64,000 nt of DNA, taken from the NCBI RefSeq assembly GCF_000179915.2, contig NC_014963.1, forward strand, positions 806,001 to 870,000. Reading direction: 5' to 3'. The position numbers and the translations under genes were made by a program. The notes under the pieces are model-generated. The model saw only the letters and a program-made list of their open reading frames with translations. It was not told the origin of the DNA and did not search any database. This document shows, in pieces, positions 33,369 through 41,706 of the stretch (the stretch's first letter is position 1; each line of letters begins with the position of its first letter). This DNA is from Terriglobus saanensis SP1PR4 (GTDB lineage Bacteria > Acidobacteriota > Terriglobia > Terriglobales > Acidobacteriaceae).

Positions 33369-33911
33369 ATGAAAACTGTAAAAGCGATTTATCCCGGGAC
33401 GTTTGATCCACCGACGAATGGGCACTTGGACCTGATTGAGCGCGGTGCCAAGATTGTGGATCACCTTGTGGTGGCGATCCTGCGGAACTCGAGCAAGGCC
33501 GAGCCGCTGTTTACGACGGCGGAACGCGCGGCGATGCTGACCGAGTGTGTGAAGCCTTTCGGGAATGTCTCCGTGGCGACGTTCGATGGTCTGCTGGTGG
33601 ACTTCGCGAAGCAGGAGGGCGCTCGGGCTTTGCTGCGCGGCATTCGCGCCATTTCGGATTACGAGTACGAGTTCCAGATGGCGATGATGAATCGCAAGCT
33701 CGCGCCGGAGCTGGAAACGATCTTCATGATGCCCGCGGAGAAGTACACGTATGTGTCTTCACGGTTGATCAAGGGTGTTTATCGGCTTGGCGGCGATGTG
33801 GCGGAGTTGATTCCGCCGTTGGTGCTGGAACGGTTGAAACATAAGCGTGGCGCGGTGGCGCCTGAGGGGACTGGGGTGGATCTCGTAGAAGGAAGTCCGG
33901 GGGACGATTAG
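33369..33911 (+). CDS. coaD: Phosphopantetheine adenylyltransferase
   Basis: Fourth step of coenzyme A synthesis, making dephospho-CoA from phosphopantetheine and ATP. At 180 residues it is slightly longer than usual because of a 15-20 residue C-terminal tail. The nucleotidyltransferase motif is AIYPGTFDPPTNGHLDLIER. Further conserved blocks are RALLRGIRAISDYEYEFQMA and TIFMMPAEKYTYVSSRLIKG. It lies 102 bases after the dioxygenase gene, where a degenerate REP-like sequence (GATGACAAAAG and CGTTACGGGATGG, about 33278-33322) is seen. It is followed by a two-hairpin repeat. Confidence 0.96.
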   Translation: MKTVKAIYPGTFDPPTNGHLDLIERGAKIVDHLVVAILRNSSKAEPLFTTAERAAMLTECVKPFGNVSVATFDGLLVDFAKQEGARALLRGIRAISDYEYEFQMAMMNRKLAPELETIFMMPAEKYTYVSSRLIKGVYRLGGDVAELIPPLVLERLKHKRGAVAPEGTGVDLVEGSPGDD

Positions 33912-33972
33912 GACCGAGTTTTGAATAACCGAACCGCTCCTGAATATTTCCTCATCCCGGATTCAACGGGGC

Positions 33973-34020
33973 GTTAGCATCCCACCCGCACATCGCAAAA
34001 GCGCGATGTACGGGGCACCC
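33973..34020 (+). repeat. Two-hairpin repeat unit between coaD and P450
   Basis: ACATCGC (33990-33996) pairs with GCGATGT (34003-34009), extended across one mismatch by CCCG (33985-33988) and CGGG (34011-34014). The element ends CGGGGCACCC. The first small hairpin seen in other copies is degraded here. The closing pairs CCCG/CGGG replace CCCA/TGGG of other copies. Confidence 0.75.
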
Positions 34021-34071
34021 GGGGTTTTAGCTTTCCTCAAGGCTCCTTAGGAATAGTCTTGAAGAGCCCCC

Positions 34072-35472
34072 ATGACAACTCCGCCTCCGATTCCCGACGT
34101 AACGGTTTCCACCGATGAGGCTGTGGCATTTCCAGGATTGAAGCGGGGGCTTTTTTTTTATCTCTTCAAGCCGTGGGTGAAGCTGGGACATCCGATTCTG
34201 CTCTTCGAGCACTTGCAACAGACGTTTGGAAACGTGGCGCAGTACCGCTTTCTGGGAACGCCCATTGTCTACCTGAACGATCCGGAGTATATCCGCGAAG
34301 TGCTGATCAACCAGGCTTCTGCGTTTGTAAAAGAGCGCACCGTCAAGCGGATGAAAGTTCTGCTGGGCGAAGGTCTGATTACCTCGGACGATCCGATTCA
34401 CATCCGCTCACGGCGCATTGCAGCGCCGGCGTTTCATCGGCAACGGATCGCGGCTTATGGAGATCAGATCGTTGCCATCGCTGCGAGTCAACGGGATCGG
34501 TGGCATGAAGGGCAGGTGCTGGATATCGGTGCGGCGTCGATGGAATTGTCGCTGGAGATCGTGGCAAGGACGCTTTTCGACACTGAGGTGACGACGGAGA
34601 TCCGCTCGATCAACGATGAAGTGAACACAATCATGGGTCTCTACAACTTTATCGTGGCGTTTCCGCAGTTGGAGAAGTTCGTCAATTTCCCGATTCCGGG
34701 AGTGATCAAGTTTCGGCGATCGAAGGCGCGGTTGGATGCGGTGGTGGGGCGACTGATTCGAGAGCATCGCGAAGCGTCGCTGCGAGGAGAAGAGGATAAG
34801 GGCGACCTGCTCTCGATGCTGCTTTCGTCGCGAGACGAGGAAGGCGACCACTCTGGTCTTTCGGATGAACAGGTGCGCGACGAAGTTCTGACGATCTTTC
34901 TGGCTGGATACGAGACCGTAGCGAATGCTCTGACGTGGACTTGGTATCTGCTGAGTCAGAACCCCGAGGTCGAGGCGCGCCTGCACGCCGAACTGGATGA
35001 AGTTCTGGGAGGGCGACTGCCCGTGTTGGCGGACTATGCTGCCTTGAAGTACACGGAGATGGTCTTTGCCGAGTCGATGCGTCTCTATCCCCCGGCCTGG
35101 GCGATGGGGAGGATGGCCACGCGGCCTGTGCGCGTGGGGCCGTATGAGATTCCCGAGGGCGCGCATGTGTTCTTCAGCCAGTACATGATGCATCGCGATC
35201 CACGATGGTATCCGGAGCCGCTGAAGTTCGATCCTGAGCGGTTTTCCGCCGAAAACAAGGCAGGGCGTCCGAAGTTTGCCTATTTCCCGTTTGGTGGCGG
35301 GGGAAGGCAGTGTATCGGCGAGGGGTTTGCGTGGATGGAGGGCGTTTTTTCCATTGCGACGGTGGCGCAGCGATGGCGCTTTGAGTTTCTGGGGACACGT
35401 GAGCCTGAGGTTCAGGCGAAGATTACGCTGCGGCCTGAGGGGGCAGTGCGGATGCGGGTGGTGGGTCGGTGA
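34072..35472 (+). CDS. Cytochrome P450
   Basis: A 466-residue haem monooxygenase of the CYP4/CYP102-like soluble type. The I-helix oxygen motif is AGYETVA (A278 onward), the K-helix ExxR is ESMR (E334, R337), and the haem loop is FPFGGGGRQCIGEGFAWMEG with the axial ligand Cys414. PERF-type sequence appears as FDPERFSAENK. No membrane anchor or fused reductase is present, so it must use separate redox partners, none of which is nearby. Substrates of this group are often fatty acids or terpenoids, but the sequence does not say. It is flanked by repeats on both sides. Confidence 0.95.
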   Translation: MTTPPPIPDVTVSTDEAVAFPGLKRGLFFYLFKPWVKLGHPILLFEHLQQTFGNVAQYRFLGTPIVYLNDPEYIREVLINQASAFVKERTVKRMKVLLGEGLITSDDPIHIRSRRIAAPAFHRQRIAAYGDQIVAIAASQRDRWHEGQVLDIGAASMELSLEIVARTLFDTEVTTEIRSINDEVNTIMGLYNFIVAFPQLEKFVNFPIPGVIKFRRSKARLDAVVGRLIREHREASLRGEEDKGDLLSMLLSSRDEEGDHSGLSDEQVRDEVLTIFLAGYETVANALTWTWYLLSQNPEVEARLHAELDEVLGGRLPVLADYAALKYTEMVFAESMRLYPPAWAMGRMATRPVRVGPYEIPEGAHVFFSQYMMHRDPRWYPEPLKFDPERFSAENKAGRPKFAYFPFGGGGRQCIGEGFAWMEGVFSIATVAQRWRFEFLGTREPEVQAKITLRPEGAVRMRVVGR

Positions 35473-35493
35473 CTTTGGTTTTGTTTTCGGGAA

Positions 35494-35678
35494 GGATGCG
35501 CTTTACGCATAACCCATGTCCCAGGCGGGACATGGGGCACCCGGATTTCGGGGTTCCCGCTCTTTTTGTCATCCCGTAGCGAAAGCGTAGGGATCTGCTT
35601 TCCCCCGGACAGATCCGGTTTGTGCGCTCTGCGCGCACCCCACCCTTCGCCGATAAAGCTGGCGAAAGAATGGGGCAC
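35494..35678 (+). repeat. Composite repeat: two-hairpin, REP-like, two-hairpin
   Basis: On the plus strand: a two-hairpin unit (35494-35544) with stem CCCATGTCCC / GGGACATGGG and ending GGGGCACCCGG; a REP-like unit (35565-35597, TTGTCATCCCGTAGCG to GGGATCTG); and a second two-hairpin unit (35617-35678) with stem CTTCGCC / GGCGAAAG, ending GGGGCAC. These modules occur in the same set as at 5949-6149. They fill the gap between the P450 and aminotransferase genes. Confidence 0.87.
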
Positions 35679-35751
35679 GATGGGAGCCACGGTGACGGTT
35701 CTGGAAGGTTCGGCTTTTCAGGGGTGGGGGAAATCTGAAAGACTGTAGGAC

Positions 35752-36951
35752 ATGAGCACTGTTGCGGAAGCGAAAACGATGTTAACGGAGCGGATCGGAA
35801 GAATCGAAGTATCCGCGACCATGGCGATCACGGCTGAGGCGTTGCGTTTGAAGGCGCAGGGTATGGATCTGGCGGACTTTGGCGCGGGCGAGCCACACTT
35901 CCAAACGCCGGCCCACATCAAGAAAGCCGCCATCGACGCCATTGAGAGCGGATTTACGCGCTATACCGCAGTCGCCGGTATCCCAGAGGTCCGCAAGGCC
36001 GTCGTAGAGCGGCACGCGAAAGATTTTGGAACGCAGTATGCCGTGGACGAGTGCGTCTTTACCACCGGTGGCAAGCTGGCGCTCTTCAATGCGATCCAGG
36101 TGCTGGTGGACCACGGTGACGAAGTGATTCTGCCGGTCCCCTATTGGGTCAGCTTCAAAGACATCATCCAATACGCGGGCGGCGTGCCGGTGTTTGTGCG
36201 CGGGCGCGAAGAGGAGAACTTCCGCATCACGGCGAAGATGATTGAAGGCGCGATCACGGAAAAGACGAAGGCGATTGTGTTGAATACGCCTTCGAACCCC
36301 TCCGGCGCGGTCGTCTCTCCTGGGGACCTGGAGGCGATCGTTCGGCTGGCACATAAGAAGGGCGTGTATGTGCTGCTGGATGAGTGCTACATCTACCTGA
36401 ACTACACCGGCAACCTGATCTCTGGTGGATCGTTCCTGGACTGCAAGGAGCACGTCGTCGTGCTTGGGTCGCTGTCGAAGACCTACGCGATGACCGGCTG
36501 GCGCGCGGGCTATGCGCTGGGACCGAAGCCGATCATTGCCGCGATGAGCAAGCTGCAGTCGCAGAGCACGTCGAACACCGCGAGCATGGTGCAGCGCGCT
36601 TCCGTCGCAGCGCTGACCGAGAGTCAGGATTGCGTCTTCGAGATGCGGGACGGCTATCTAAAGCTGCGCGACAGGATTCTTGCGGGCCTGAAGGAGATTC
36701 CGGGCATCACGTGCACGGTGCCTGAAGGCGCGTTCTACGTGTATCCGAATGTAAGCGCCTACTTCGGCAAGGGCGGCATCCACTCTGCTGCCGATGTCGC
36801 GGCCAAGCTGTTGAGCGAAGCACACGTTGTGGTGGTGCCGGGCGAGGCGTTCGGTACAGACGAACATATCCGTTTCAGCTATGCAGTGAGTGAGGACGTC
36901 GTGGACAAGGGAATCGAACGTTTGAAGAAGTTCTTCGGCGGACTCGCCTAA
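35752..36951 (+). CDS. Aspartate aminotransferase-type class I aminotransferase
   Basis: A 399-residue PLP enzyme of aminotransferase subgroup I-gamma (AspB-like). The N-terminus includes LADFGAGEPHFQTPAHIKKA, the substrate loop NTPSNPSGAVVSPGDL, the PLP contacts DECYIYLNYTG, and the Schiff-base lysine in LGSLSKTYAMTGWRAGY (K243). The C-terminal arginine is in DEHIRFSYAVSED. It probably interconverts aspartate and oxaloacetate; some members also accept prephenate. Its stop codon overlaps the start of the phosphohexomutase (TAATG at 36949), so the aminotransferase, mutase and HAD genes form one coupled operon. Confidence 0.92.
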   Translation: MSTVAEAKTMLTERIGRIEVSATMAITAEALRLKAQGMDLADFGAGEPHFQTPAHIKKAAIDAIESGFTRYTAVAGIPEVRKAVVERHAKDFGTQYAVDECVFTTGGKLALFNAIQVLVDHGDEVILPVPYWVSFKDIIQYAGGVPVFVRGREEENFRITAKMIEGAITEKTKAIVLNTPSNPSGAVVSPGDLEAIVRLAHKKGVYVLLDECYIYLNYTGNLISGGSFLDCKEHVVVLGSLSKTYAMTGWRAGYALGPKPIIAAMSKLQSQSTSNTASMVQRASVAALTESQDCVFEMRDGYLKLRDRILAGLKEIPGITCTVPEGAFYVYPNVSAYFGKGGIHSAADVAAKLLSEAHVVVVPGEAFGTDEHIRFSYAVSEDVVDKGIERLKKFFGGLA

Positions 36952-38384
36952 TGGCCCAGGTCGTCAAGTTTGGAACGGACGGATGGCGCGGCATCATTGC
37001 AGATGACTTTACGTTTGCCAATGTCCGCGTAGCTGCGGCTGCGGTTGCGAATTACGTGGTGGACGCGGGTGATGCGCCGAAGGGCGTCTGCATCGGCTGG
37101 GACACACGGTTTGCGTCAGAGGCGTTTGCAAAGGTGACGGCGGAGGTATTGTCTGCCGCGGGCATCAATGTGTTTCTGGCGGATCGCGTAACGGCGACGC
37201 CAGCTCTTTCGTTTGCCGTGCTTGAACGCGGCGCGGCAGGTGGCGTGATGATTACGTCAAGCCACAATCCCGCGCAGTGGAATGGCTTCAAGTACAAAGG
37301 GCCGTTTGGCGGTTCGGCTACGGCATCGATGGTGACGGGGATTGAATCGTTTCTTGGCAAAGATCTGCCAGCAGCGATTGTGCCGGGAACCATCGAGCGG
37401 GTTAATTTTCTGCCTACGTATCTCGATGCGGTGAAGAAGTTTGCCGATCTGAAGCGGATCAAAGAGTCCGGTCTTCGCTTCCTGATCGACAGCATGTACG
37501 GTGCTGGATCCGGCCTGTTGAAGAGCATCTTCGACGAGGCCGGTGTGCCTTGCGTCGAGATTCGCAGCGAGCGGAATCCGTTATTTCCTGGGATTAATCC
37601 TGAACCGATCCTGCCGCACATTGCGGAGGCGCAGAAGGCTGTCGTTGCCAACAAGTGCGACGCGGGTGTGATTACGGACGGCGATGCGGATCGTATCGGC
37701 GCGGTCGATGAGCATGGCAACGTCGTGACGGCGCACCAGATCCTGGCGCTGCTGACGTGGTGGCTGCTGGAGCGCAAGGGATGGGGCGGCGAAGTGACGC
37801 GCGCCTTCAACACGACCAAAATGGTCGATCGCATTGCGGCGAAGTACGGACGGAAGCTCCATGAGCACGGGATCGGCTTCAAGTATGTCGTGGACTTGAT
37901 GCTGGCGAATGACATCCTGATTGGCGGCGAGGAGTCGGGCGGCGTCGGCATCAGCAAACATCTGCCGGAGCGCGATGGCGTCTTCAACGCGCTGATGATC
38001 GCGAACGTGATGGCGGAAGAGAAGAAGACACTCGGCCAGCTCGTGGCGATGCTGCAGGCGGAGTTTGGTGAGCATCAGTATGGGCGCATCGATATGCACA
38101 TCGACGACACGCTGAAAAAATCCGCAATTGCGCGTGCGTCGAGCGGTCTGACCGAGATGGCAGGCATGCGTGTTCTCCGCACGGAGAACATGGACGGCAT
38201 CAAGTTTTTTCTGGATAACCCCGAGGCTGCGTCTAAGAAGAACGCCGCAGAGACTTGGCTGCTGTTGCGCGCGAGCGGAACGGAGCCTTTGCTTCGCGTT
38301 TATTCAGAGTCATGCTCGCACGAGAGTGTGGAGAAGATTCTGAAGGCGGCGGAGCAGTTTGTGTTGGAAGGGAAGTCTGCGTGA
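36951..38384 (+). CDS. Phosphoglucomutase/phosphomannomutase family protein
   Basis: A 477-residue alpha-D-phosphohexomutase. Domain 1 begins VVKFGTDGWRGIIADDFTF and has the phosphoserine loop MITSSHNPAQWNGFKYKG (Ser104). The metal loop is TDGDADRIGAVDEHG, the sugar loop GGEESGGVGISKHLPERDGV, and the phosphate-binding loop LLRASGTEPLLRVYSES. The sugar specificity (glucose, mannose or glucosamine) cannot be decided by eye; the opening FGTDGWRG is shared with glucosamine mutases, but the length and SSHNP favour a PGM/PMM type. It overlaps the aminotransferase upstream and the HAD gene downstream (GTGA). Confidence 0.92.
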   Translation: MAQVVKFGTDGWRGIIADDFTFANVRVAAAAVANYVVDAGDAPKGVCIGWDTRFASEAFAKVTAEVLSAAGINVFLADRVTATPALSFAVLERGAAGGVMITSSHNPAQWNGFKYKGPFGGSATASMVTGIESFLGKDLPAAIVPGTIERVNFLPTYLDAVKKFADLKRIKESGLRFLIDSMYGAGSGLLKSIFDEAGVPCVEIRSERNPLFPGINPEPILPHIAEAQKAVVANKCDAGVITDGDADRIGAVDEHGNVVTAHQILALLTWWLLERKGWGGEVTRAFNTTKMVDRIAAKYGRKLHEHGIGFKYVVDLMLANDILIGGEESGGVGISKHLPERDGVFNALMIANVMAEEKKTLGQLVAMLQAEFGEHQYGRIDMHIDDTLKKSAIARASSGLTEMAGMRVLRTENMDGIKFFLDNPEAASKKNAAETWLLLRASGTEPLLRVYSESCSHESVEKILKAAEQFVLEGKSA

Positions 38385-39034
38385 TCGAAGTCGAGGTGGG
38401 CGCCTTCCTGTTCGACATGGACGGGGTGCTGGTGAGTTCGATCGGATCGGTGCGGCGAAGCTGGCGGAAGTGGGCGAAGATGTACGGGCTTCCCGATTCG
38501 GAGACCTTCGAAATCCCCCACGGCCAGAGGGCGCGCGAGATCATCCAGGGTCTGATTCCGGAGAAAGACGTGGATGAGGGACTTCGCGTCATCGAAGAGA
38601 TCGAGATGGCCGACACCGACGACCTGATCATTCTGCCGGGTGTTCGCGCTCTGCTGGAGAGTCTGCCGAAGGAGCGTTGGGCGATTGTGACCTCTGCTAC
38701 GAACCGGCTGGTGATTGCGCGTCTTGAAGTAGCGGGTTTGCCGATCCCTACGCGGCTGGTCAGCGCGGATTCGGTGGAGCGGGGGAAGCCTGCTCCGGAT
38801 CCTTATCTGGCGGGGGCGAAGCTGCTTGGGATTTCTCCAGGGGATTGCCTGGTGGTGGAGGATGCTCCCTCTGGGCTGCAGTCTGGCAAGGCTGCCGGGG
38901 CGAAGCTCCTTGGGGTTTTGGGGACACATGCTTTAGAAGATCTGGGCGATGCGATGTGGGTGGTGGAGTCGATGGAATCGGTGCGGGTAGAGGTTGGGGA
39001 GCGGTTGCGGGTGAGCCTGGATGTTGTGCGGTAG
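38381..39034 (+). CDS. HAD-superfamily sugar-phosphatase-like hydrolase
   Basis: A 217-residue HAD hydrolase, subfamily IA. Motif I is AFLFDMDGVLVSSIGSVRRS (catalytic Asp pair), motif II AIVTSATNRL, motif III KPAPDPYLAGAKLLG, and motif IV VVEDAPSGLQSGKAAGA. This is the pattern of the YfbT/YniC 2-deoxyglucose-6-phosphatase or beta-phosphoglucomutase group. The start is GTG at 38381, overlapping the mutase stop as GTGA, so the two proteins are made together and probably act on the same sugar-phosphate pool. A repeat cluster follows its stop. Confidence 0.9.
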   Translation: MIEVEVGAFLFDMDGVLVSSIGSVRRSWRKWAKMYGLPDSETFEIPHGQRAREIIQGLIPEKDVDEGLRVIEEIEMADTDDLIILPGVRALLESLPKERWAIVTSATNRLVIARLEVAGLPIPTRLVSADSVERGKPAPDPYLAGAKLLGISPGDCLVVEDAPSGLQSGKAAGAKLLGVLGTHALEDLGDAMWVVESMESVRVEVGERLRVSLDVVR

Positions 39035-39037
39035 ATG

Positions 39038-39263
39038 GATCGCTTCGCGATCACCCACACATCGCAAAGAGCGCGATGTATGGGGCACCCGGCACCCGGT
39101 CTTCGTTCTTCCGATTCTCTGTCTTCCCGTAGTCCCCCTTTTTTGTCATCCCGTAGCGTTAGCGAAGGGATCTGCTTTTCTTCTCTGAATTTCCTGACAA
39201 ATCAGGTTTGTGCGCTCTGCGCGACCCCACCCTTTCGCAAAAAGCCGCGAAAGAATGGGGCAC
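39038..39263 (+). repeat. Composite repeat: two-hairpin, REP-like, two-hairpin
   Basis: A two-hairpin unit (39038-39092) has a first stem GATCGC / GCGATC and a second stem ACATCGC / GCGATGT closed by CCCA / TGGG; it ends GGGGCACCCGG. A REP-like unit (39141-39174) and a second two-hairpin unit (39205-39263, stem CTTTCGC / GCGAAAG, ending GGGGCAC) follow. The cluster separates the convergent HAD and kdsB genes. Confidence 0.87.
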
Positions 39264-39266
39264 GGA

Positions 39267-40007
39267 TCAGGCGAGCAGGGTGGCTACGCGCTGGAGGTCC
39301 TCTTCGGTGTCGACGCCAATGGTGTCGTGGTCTACGGTTTCCACATACAGGGCGATGTTGTTTTCCAAAAGGCGAAGCTGTTCGAGGCGTTCGATCTGTT
39401 CCAGGGTCGAGGGCGGCAGGGTAGCGAAGCGTTTGAGAGTTGCCGCGCGGTAGGCATAGAGGCCGATGTGCTTCCAGTACTGGACGTCGCCGGAGTTCTC
39501 GCGGTCGTAGGGGATGGCAGCGCGGGAGAAGTAGAGCGCGCGGCCGTCCGGGGCGGTCACTACCTTTATAGCATTCGGGTTGGTGATGTTCTCCGGCGTG
39601 CAGAGCACGCAGATGGTCGTGGCTTGCACATGATCGCCGAGGTCGAAGGGGCGAAGGAGGGCTTCGATGTGGTGTTCCGTCAGCGTAGGTTCATCTCCCT
39701 GGATGTTCACATAGATGTCCGCAGGGTGTGTCTTTTCAAGAGCTTCGGCGACGGCGTGCATGCGGTCGGTGCCGCTGGCCAGCTCGCGCGAGGTCATCTG
39801 GTACTGCCATCCGCGCTGCTGACAGAGGTCGGCGACTTCTGCGGAATCCACGGCGACGATGACTCCGTCGAGCTGCGGGACGCGCAGAGCGGCCTCGACA
39901 ACCCAGGCGAGGAGAGGCTTTCCGGCGATTTCGCGGAGGACTTTGCGGGGAAGGCGTGTGGATTCGAGGCGGGCCGGAATGACGGCGAGGATGCGGTTGG
40001 GTCGCAA
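39267..40007 (-). CDS. kdsB: 3-deoxy-manno-octulosonate cytidylyltransferase
   Basis: Activates Kdo as CMP-Kdo for lipid A decoration. It has 246 residues. The nucleotide-binding opening is ILAVIPARLESTRLPRKVLR, followed by VIVAVDSAEVADLC, RELASGTDRMHAVAEAL, DIYVNIQGDEPTL and YWKHIGLYAYRAATLKRFA. The end GVDTEEDLQRVATL is the usual KdsB tail. It lies alone on the minus strand, convergent with the HAD gene across a repeat cluster, and 167 bases from the divergent tRNA-Met. Together with kdsD at 3819-4796 it indicates Kdo in the LPS. Confidence 0.96.
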   Translation of the reverse strand: MRPNRILAVIPARLESTRLPRKVLREIAGKPLLAWVVEAALRVPQLDGVIVAVDSAEVADLCQQRGWQYQMTSRELASGTDRMHAVAEALEKTHPADIYVNIQGDEPTLTEHHIEALLRPFDLGDHVQATTICVLCTPENITNPNAIKVVTAPDGRALYFSRAAIPYDRENSGDVQYWKHIGLYAYRAATLKRFATLPPSTLEQIERLEQLRLLENNIALYVETVDHDTIGVDTEEDLQRVATLLA

Positions 40008-40174
40008 AAGGTATTTCCTTCGGTGGCGAAAGCCGCGTTGATCTTTGCTTGATCAGGATAGGCCAGGGCCTGTTTCCTTCAAAGCGTAGCGGCCATTTCC
40101 TGCGAAATACGTCTGCTTTTGAGATAAGATGGTGAAGTTGGAAGCAGGCTATGCCGCGTTCCGCGTCAACACCT

Positions 40175-40251
40175 GGCGGTGTAGCTCAGATGGTTAGAGC
40201 GACGGACTCATAACCCGTAGGTCACAGGTTCGATTCCTGTCACCGCCACCA
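40175..40251 (+). tRNA. tRNA-Met (CAT)
   Basis: The acceptor arms GGCGGTG (40175-40181) and CACCGCC (40241-40247) pair fully, with discriminator A and an encoded CCA. The D-stem is GCTC/GAGC and the T-arm is ACAGG-TTCGATT-CCTGT. The anticodon loop CTCATAA gives CAT. The 1-72 G-C pair makes it elongator-type, not initiator. The last anticodon-stem position (31-39) is an A-C mismatch. A lysidine-modified tRNA-Ile2 with CAT cannot be fully excluded. Confidence 0.93.
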
Positions 40252-40398
40252 CTCAAAAGTTACATTCGTTTCGCCGGATCGCAATCCCCTAAGAGCCAGA
40301 GAGTATCATTTTCACAGGGCGCTGCGTCTAAAGTGCAGGTGCGTCCTGTGGTTTGCGCTGTCCTATCTGTTTCTTTCTGTTTCCGGAGCTAAGTGCCG

Positions 40399-41670
40399 AT
40401 GCCGAAGTCGTTGCGAATCTTTCTGCTTGCCCTGTCTGTGGGTGTGGTGCTGACCGCGTTTGTGGGTGCGAATACGAGCCACGTGAGCGCTGCGAGCGAT
40501 CCGCAGGAGGGCGCGTACCGGCAGATGCAGGTGTATAGCGAAGTGCTGCGGCATGTCCAGTCGGATTATGTAGAAGACCCGAATATGGGCGCGGTGACGA
40601 GCGGCGCTCTGCGCGGCCTGGCGGAGACGCTCGACGGAAACTCCAGCTATTTGAATCCCGCAGAGTACAAGGCCTACAAAGAGACCCTTGCGTCGGACAA
40701 AAAGAGTGCGCATGCCCAGACCGGCATCAACGTAGCGAAGCGTTATGGCTATGCGACAGTGGTAAGTGTGGTGACGGACAGCCCGGCGGACAAGGCCGGG
40801 GTTTCGGATGGCGACATTCTTCAGTCCATCGGAGACAAGAGCACTATGAATCTCGCCGTAGTGACGGTGCAGGCCCTTCTGCAGGGCGAGCCGGGAACGA
40901 CCTTGACCATCGGCGTTGTGGATCCGCGCCATGCCGGACCGGAGAAGCGTCTGACGCTGACGCGCGCAAATCTGGTTCTGCCGGCGACGCTGGAGACATT
41001 TTACGAGCAGGCGAGCATTTTGTATGTGAAGCCCGAGTCACTGGATAAAGAGCATGTGCAGCAGATCGAACAGAAGCTGAAGGCCATGTCCAAAACGAAC
41101 ACGAAGAAGATCCTTCTGGATCTGCGCGATGTTTCGACGGGAGATACGGCTGAGGCGCTGAAGCTGGCGAACTTCTTCATCAAAACGGGCACGCTGGCCA
41201 CGCTTGAGGGCCAGAAGGTGCAGAAGCAGGTCTTCACCGCCGATGCTGGCAAGGTTGTGGCGGCGACCGCGCCGATGGTCACTCTGGTGAATCACGGTAC
41301 GGCTGGACCGGCGGAGCTGGTTGCGGCAGCGCTGCTGGATTCGAAGCGCTCCGAACTGGTGGGTGAAAAGACCTTTGGCGATGCTTCGCAGCAGAAGACG
41401 TTTGAACTGCCGGACGGCGCTGCCCTGATTCTTTCGATTGCGAAGTATGAAGGTCCCAGCGGAAAGAAGCTGCAGGATGAGGGCGTGACGCCTGGTGTCC
41501 TGGTGGCTTCCGCGGCGGATGACGCAACTGCGGATGATGATGGCGACGATGACGATGCGCCCAAGACTCCGGGTGTGGTGGCAAAGCCTGCGACGGTGCA
41601 GAAGCCGACCGCAAAGATCGACGATCAGTTGTCGAAGGCGCTGGAGCTGTTGAAGGCCAAGGCGGCTTAG
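40399..41670 (+). CDS. S41 (CtpA/Prc) protease homologue lacking catalytic residues
   Basis: An exported 423-residue member of the C-terminal processing protease family: signal peptide or anchor (about 4-25), N-terminal helices with LRHVQSDYVEDPNMGAVTSG, a PDZ domain (about 110-185: ATVVSVVTDSPADKAGVSDG), then the S41 core. In active members the Ser sits in G(S/T)ASASE and the Lys in TFGKG, 25 residues apart. Here the same positions read NHGTAGPAEL (Gly303) and EKTFGDASQQ (Asp328), so both dyad residues are missing. The conserved Gln (332) remains. The tail has an Asp-rich stretch. A GTG six bases earlier (40393) is an alternative start. PBP1A begins 36 bases downstream, so the pair is probably one operon. 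Likely a non-catalytic scaffold or inhibitor. Confidence 0.85.
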   Translation: MPKSLRIFLLALSVGVVLTAFVGANTSHVSAASDPQEGAYRQMQVYSEVLRHVQSDYVEDPNMGAVTSGALRGLAETLDGNSSYLNPAEYKAYKETLASDKKSAHAQTGINVAKRYGYATVVSVVTDSPADKAGVSDGDILQSIGDKSTMNLAVVTVQALLQGEPGTTLTIGVVDPRHAGPEKRLTLTRANLVLPATLETFYEQASILYVKPESLDKEHVQQIEQKLKAMSKTNTKKILLDLRDVSTGDTAEALKLANFFIKTGTLATLEGQKVQKQVFTADAGKVVAATAPMVTLVNHGTAGPAELVAAALLDSKRSELVGEKTFGDASQQKTFELPDGAALILSIAKYEGPSGKKLQDEGVTPGVLVASAADDATADDDGDDDDAPKTPGVVAKPATVQKPTAKIDDQLSKALELLKAKAA

Positions 41671-41706
41671 GCGTTTGTATCGCTCTGCATGCTAAGGTGA
41701 AGTTTC

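Noticed and set aside
35412-35748. Small open frames in the gap between P450 and aminotransferase genes
   Set aside because: They translate repeat DNA (the same CALRAPH/VCALRDP-type strings appear in frames at each repeat cluster) and are artefacts.
39035-39453. Open frames over the repeat cluster after the HAD gene
   Set aside because: They run from repeat DNA into the antisense of kdsB and have no independent support.
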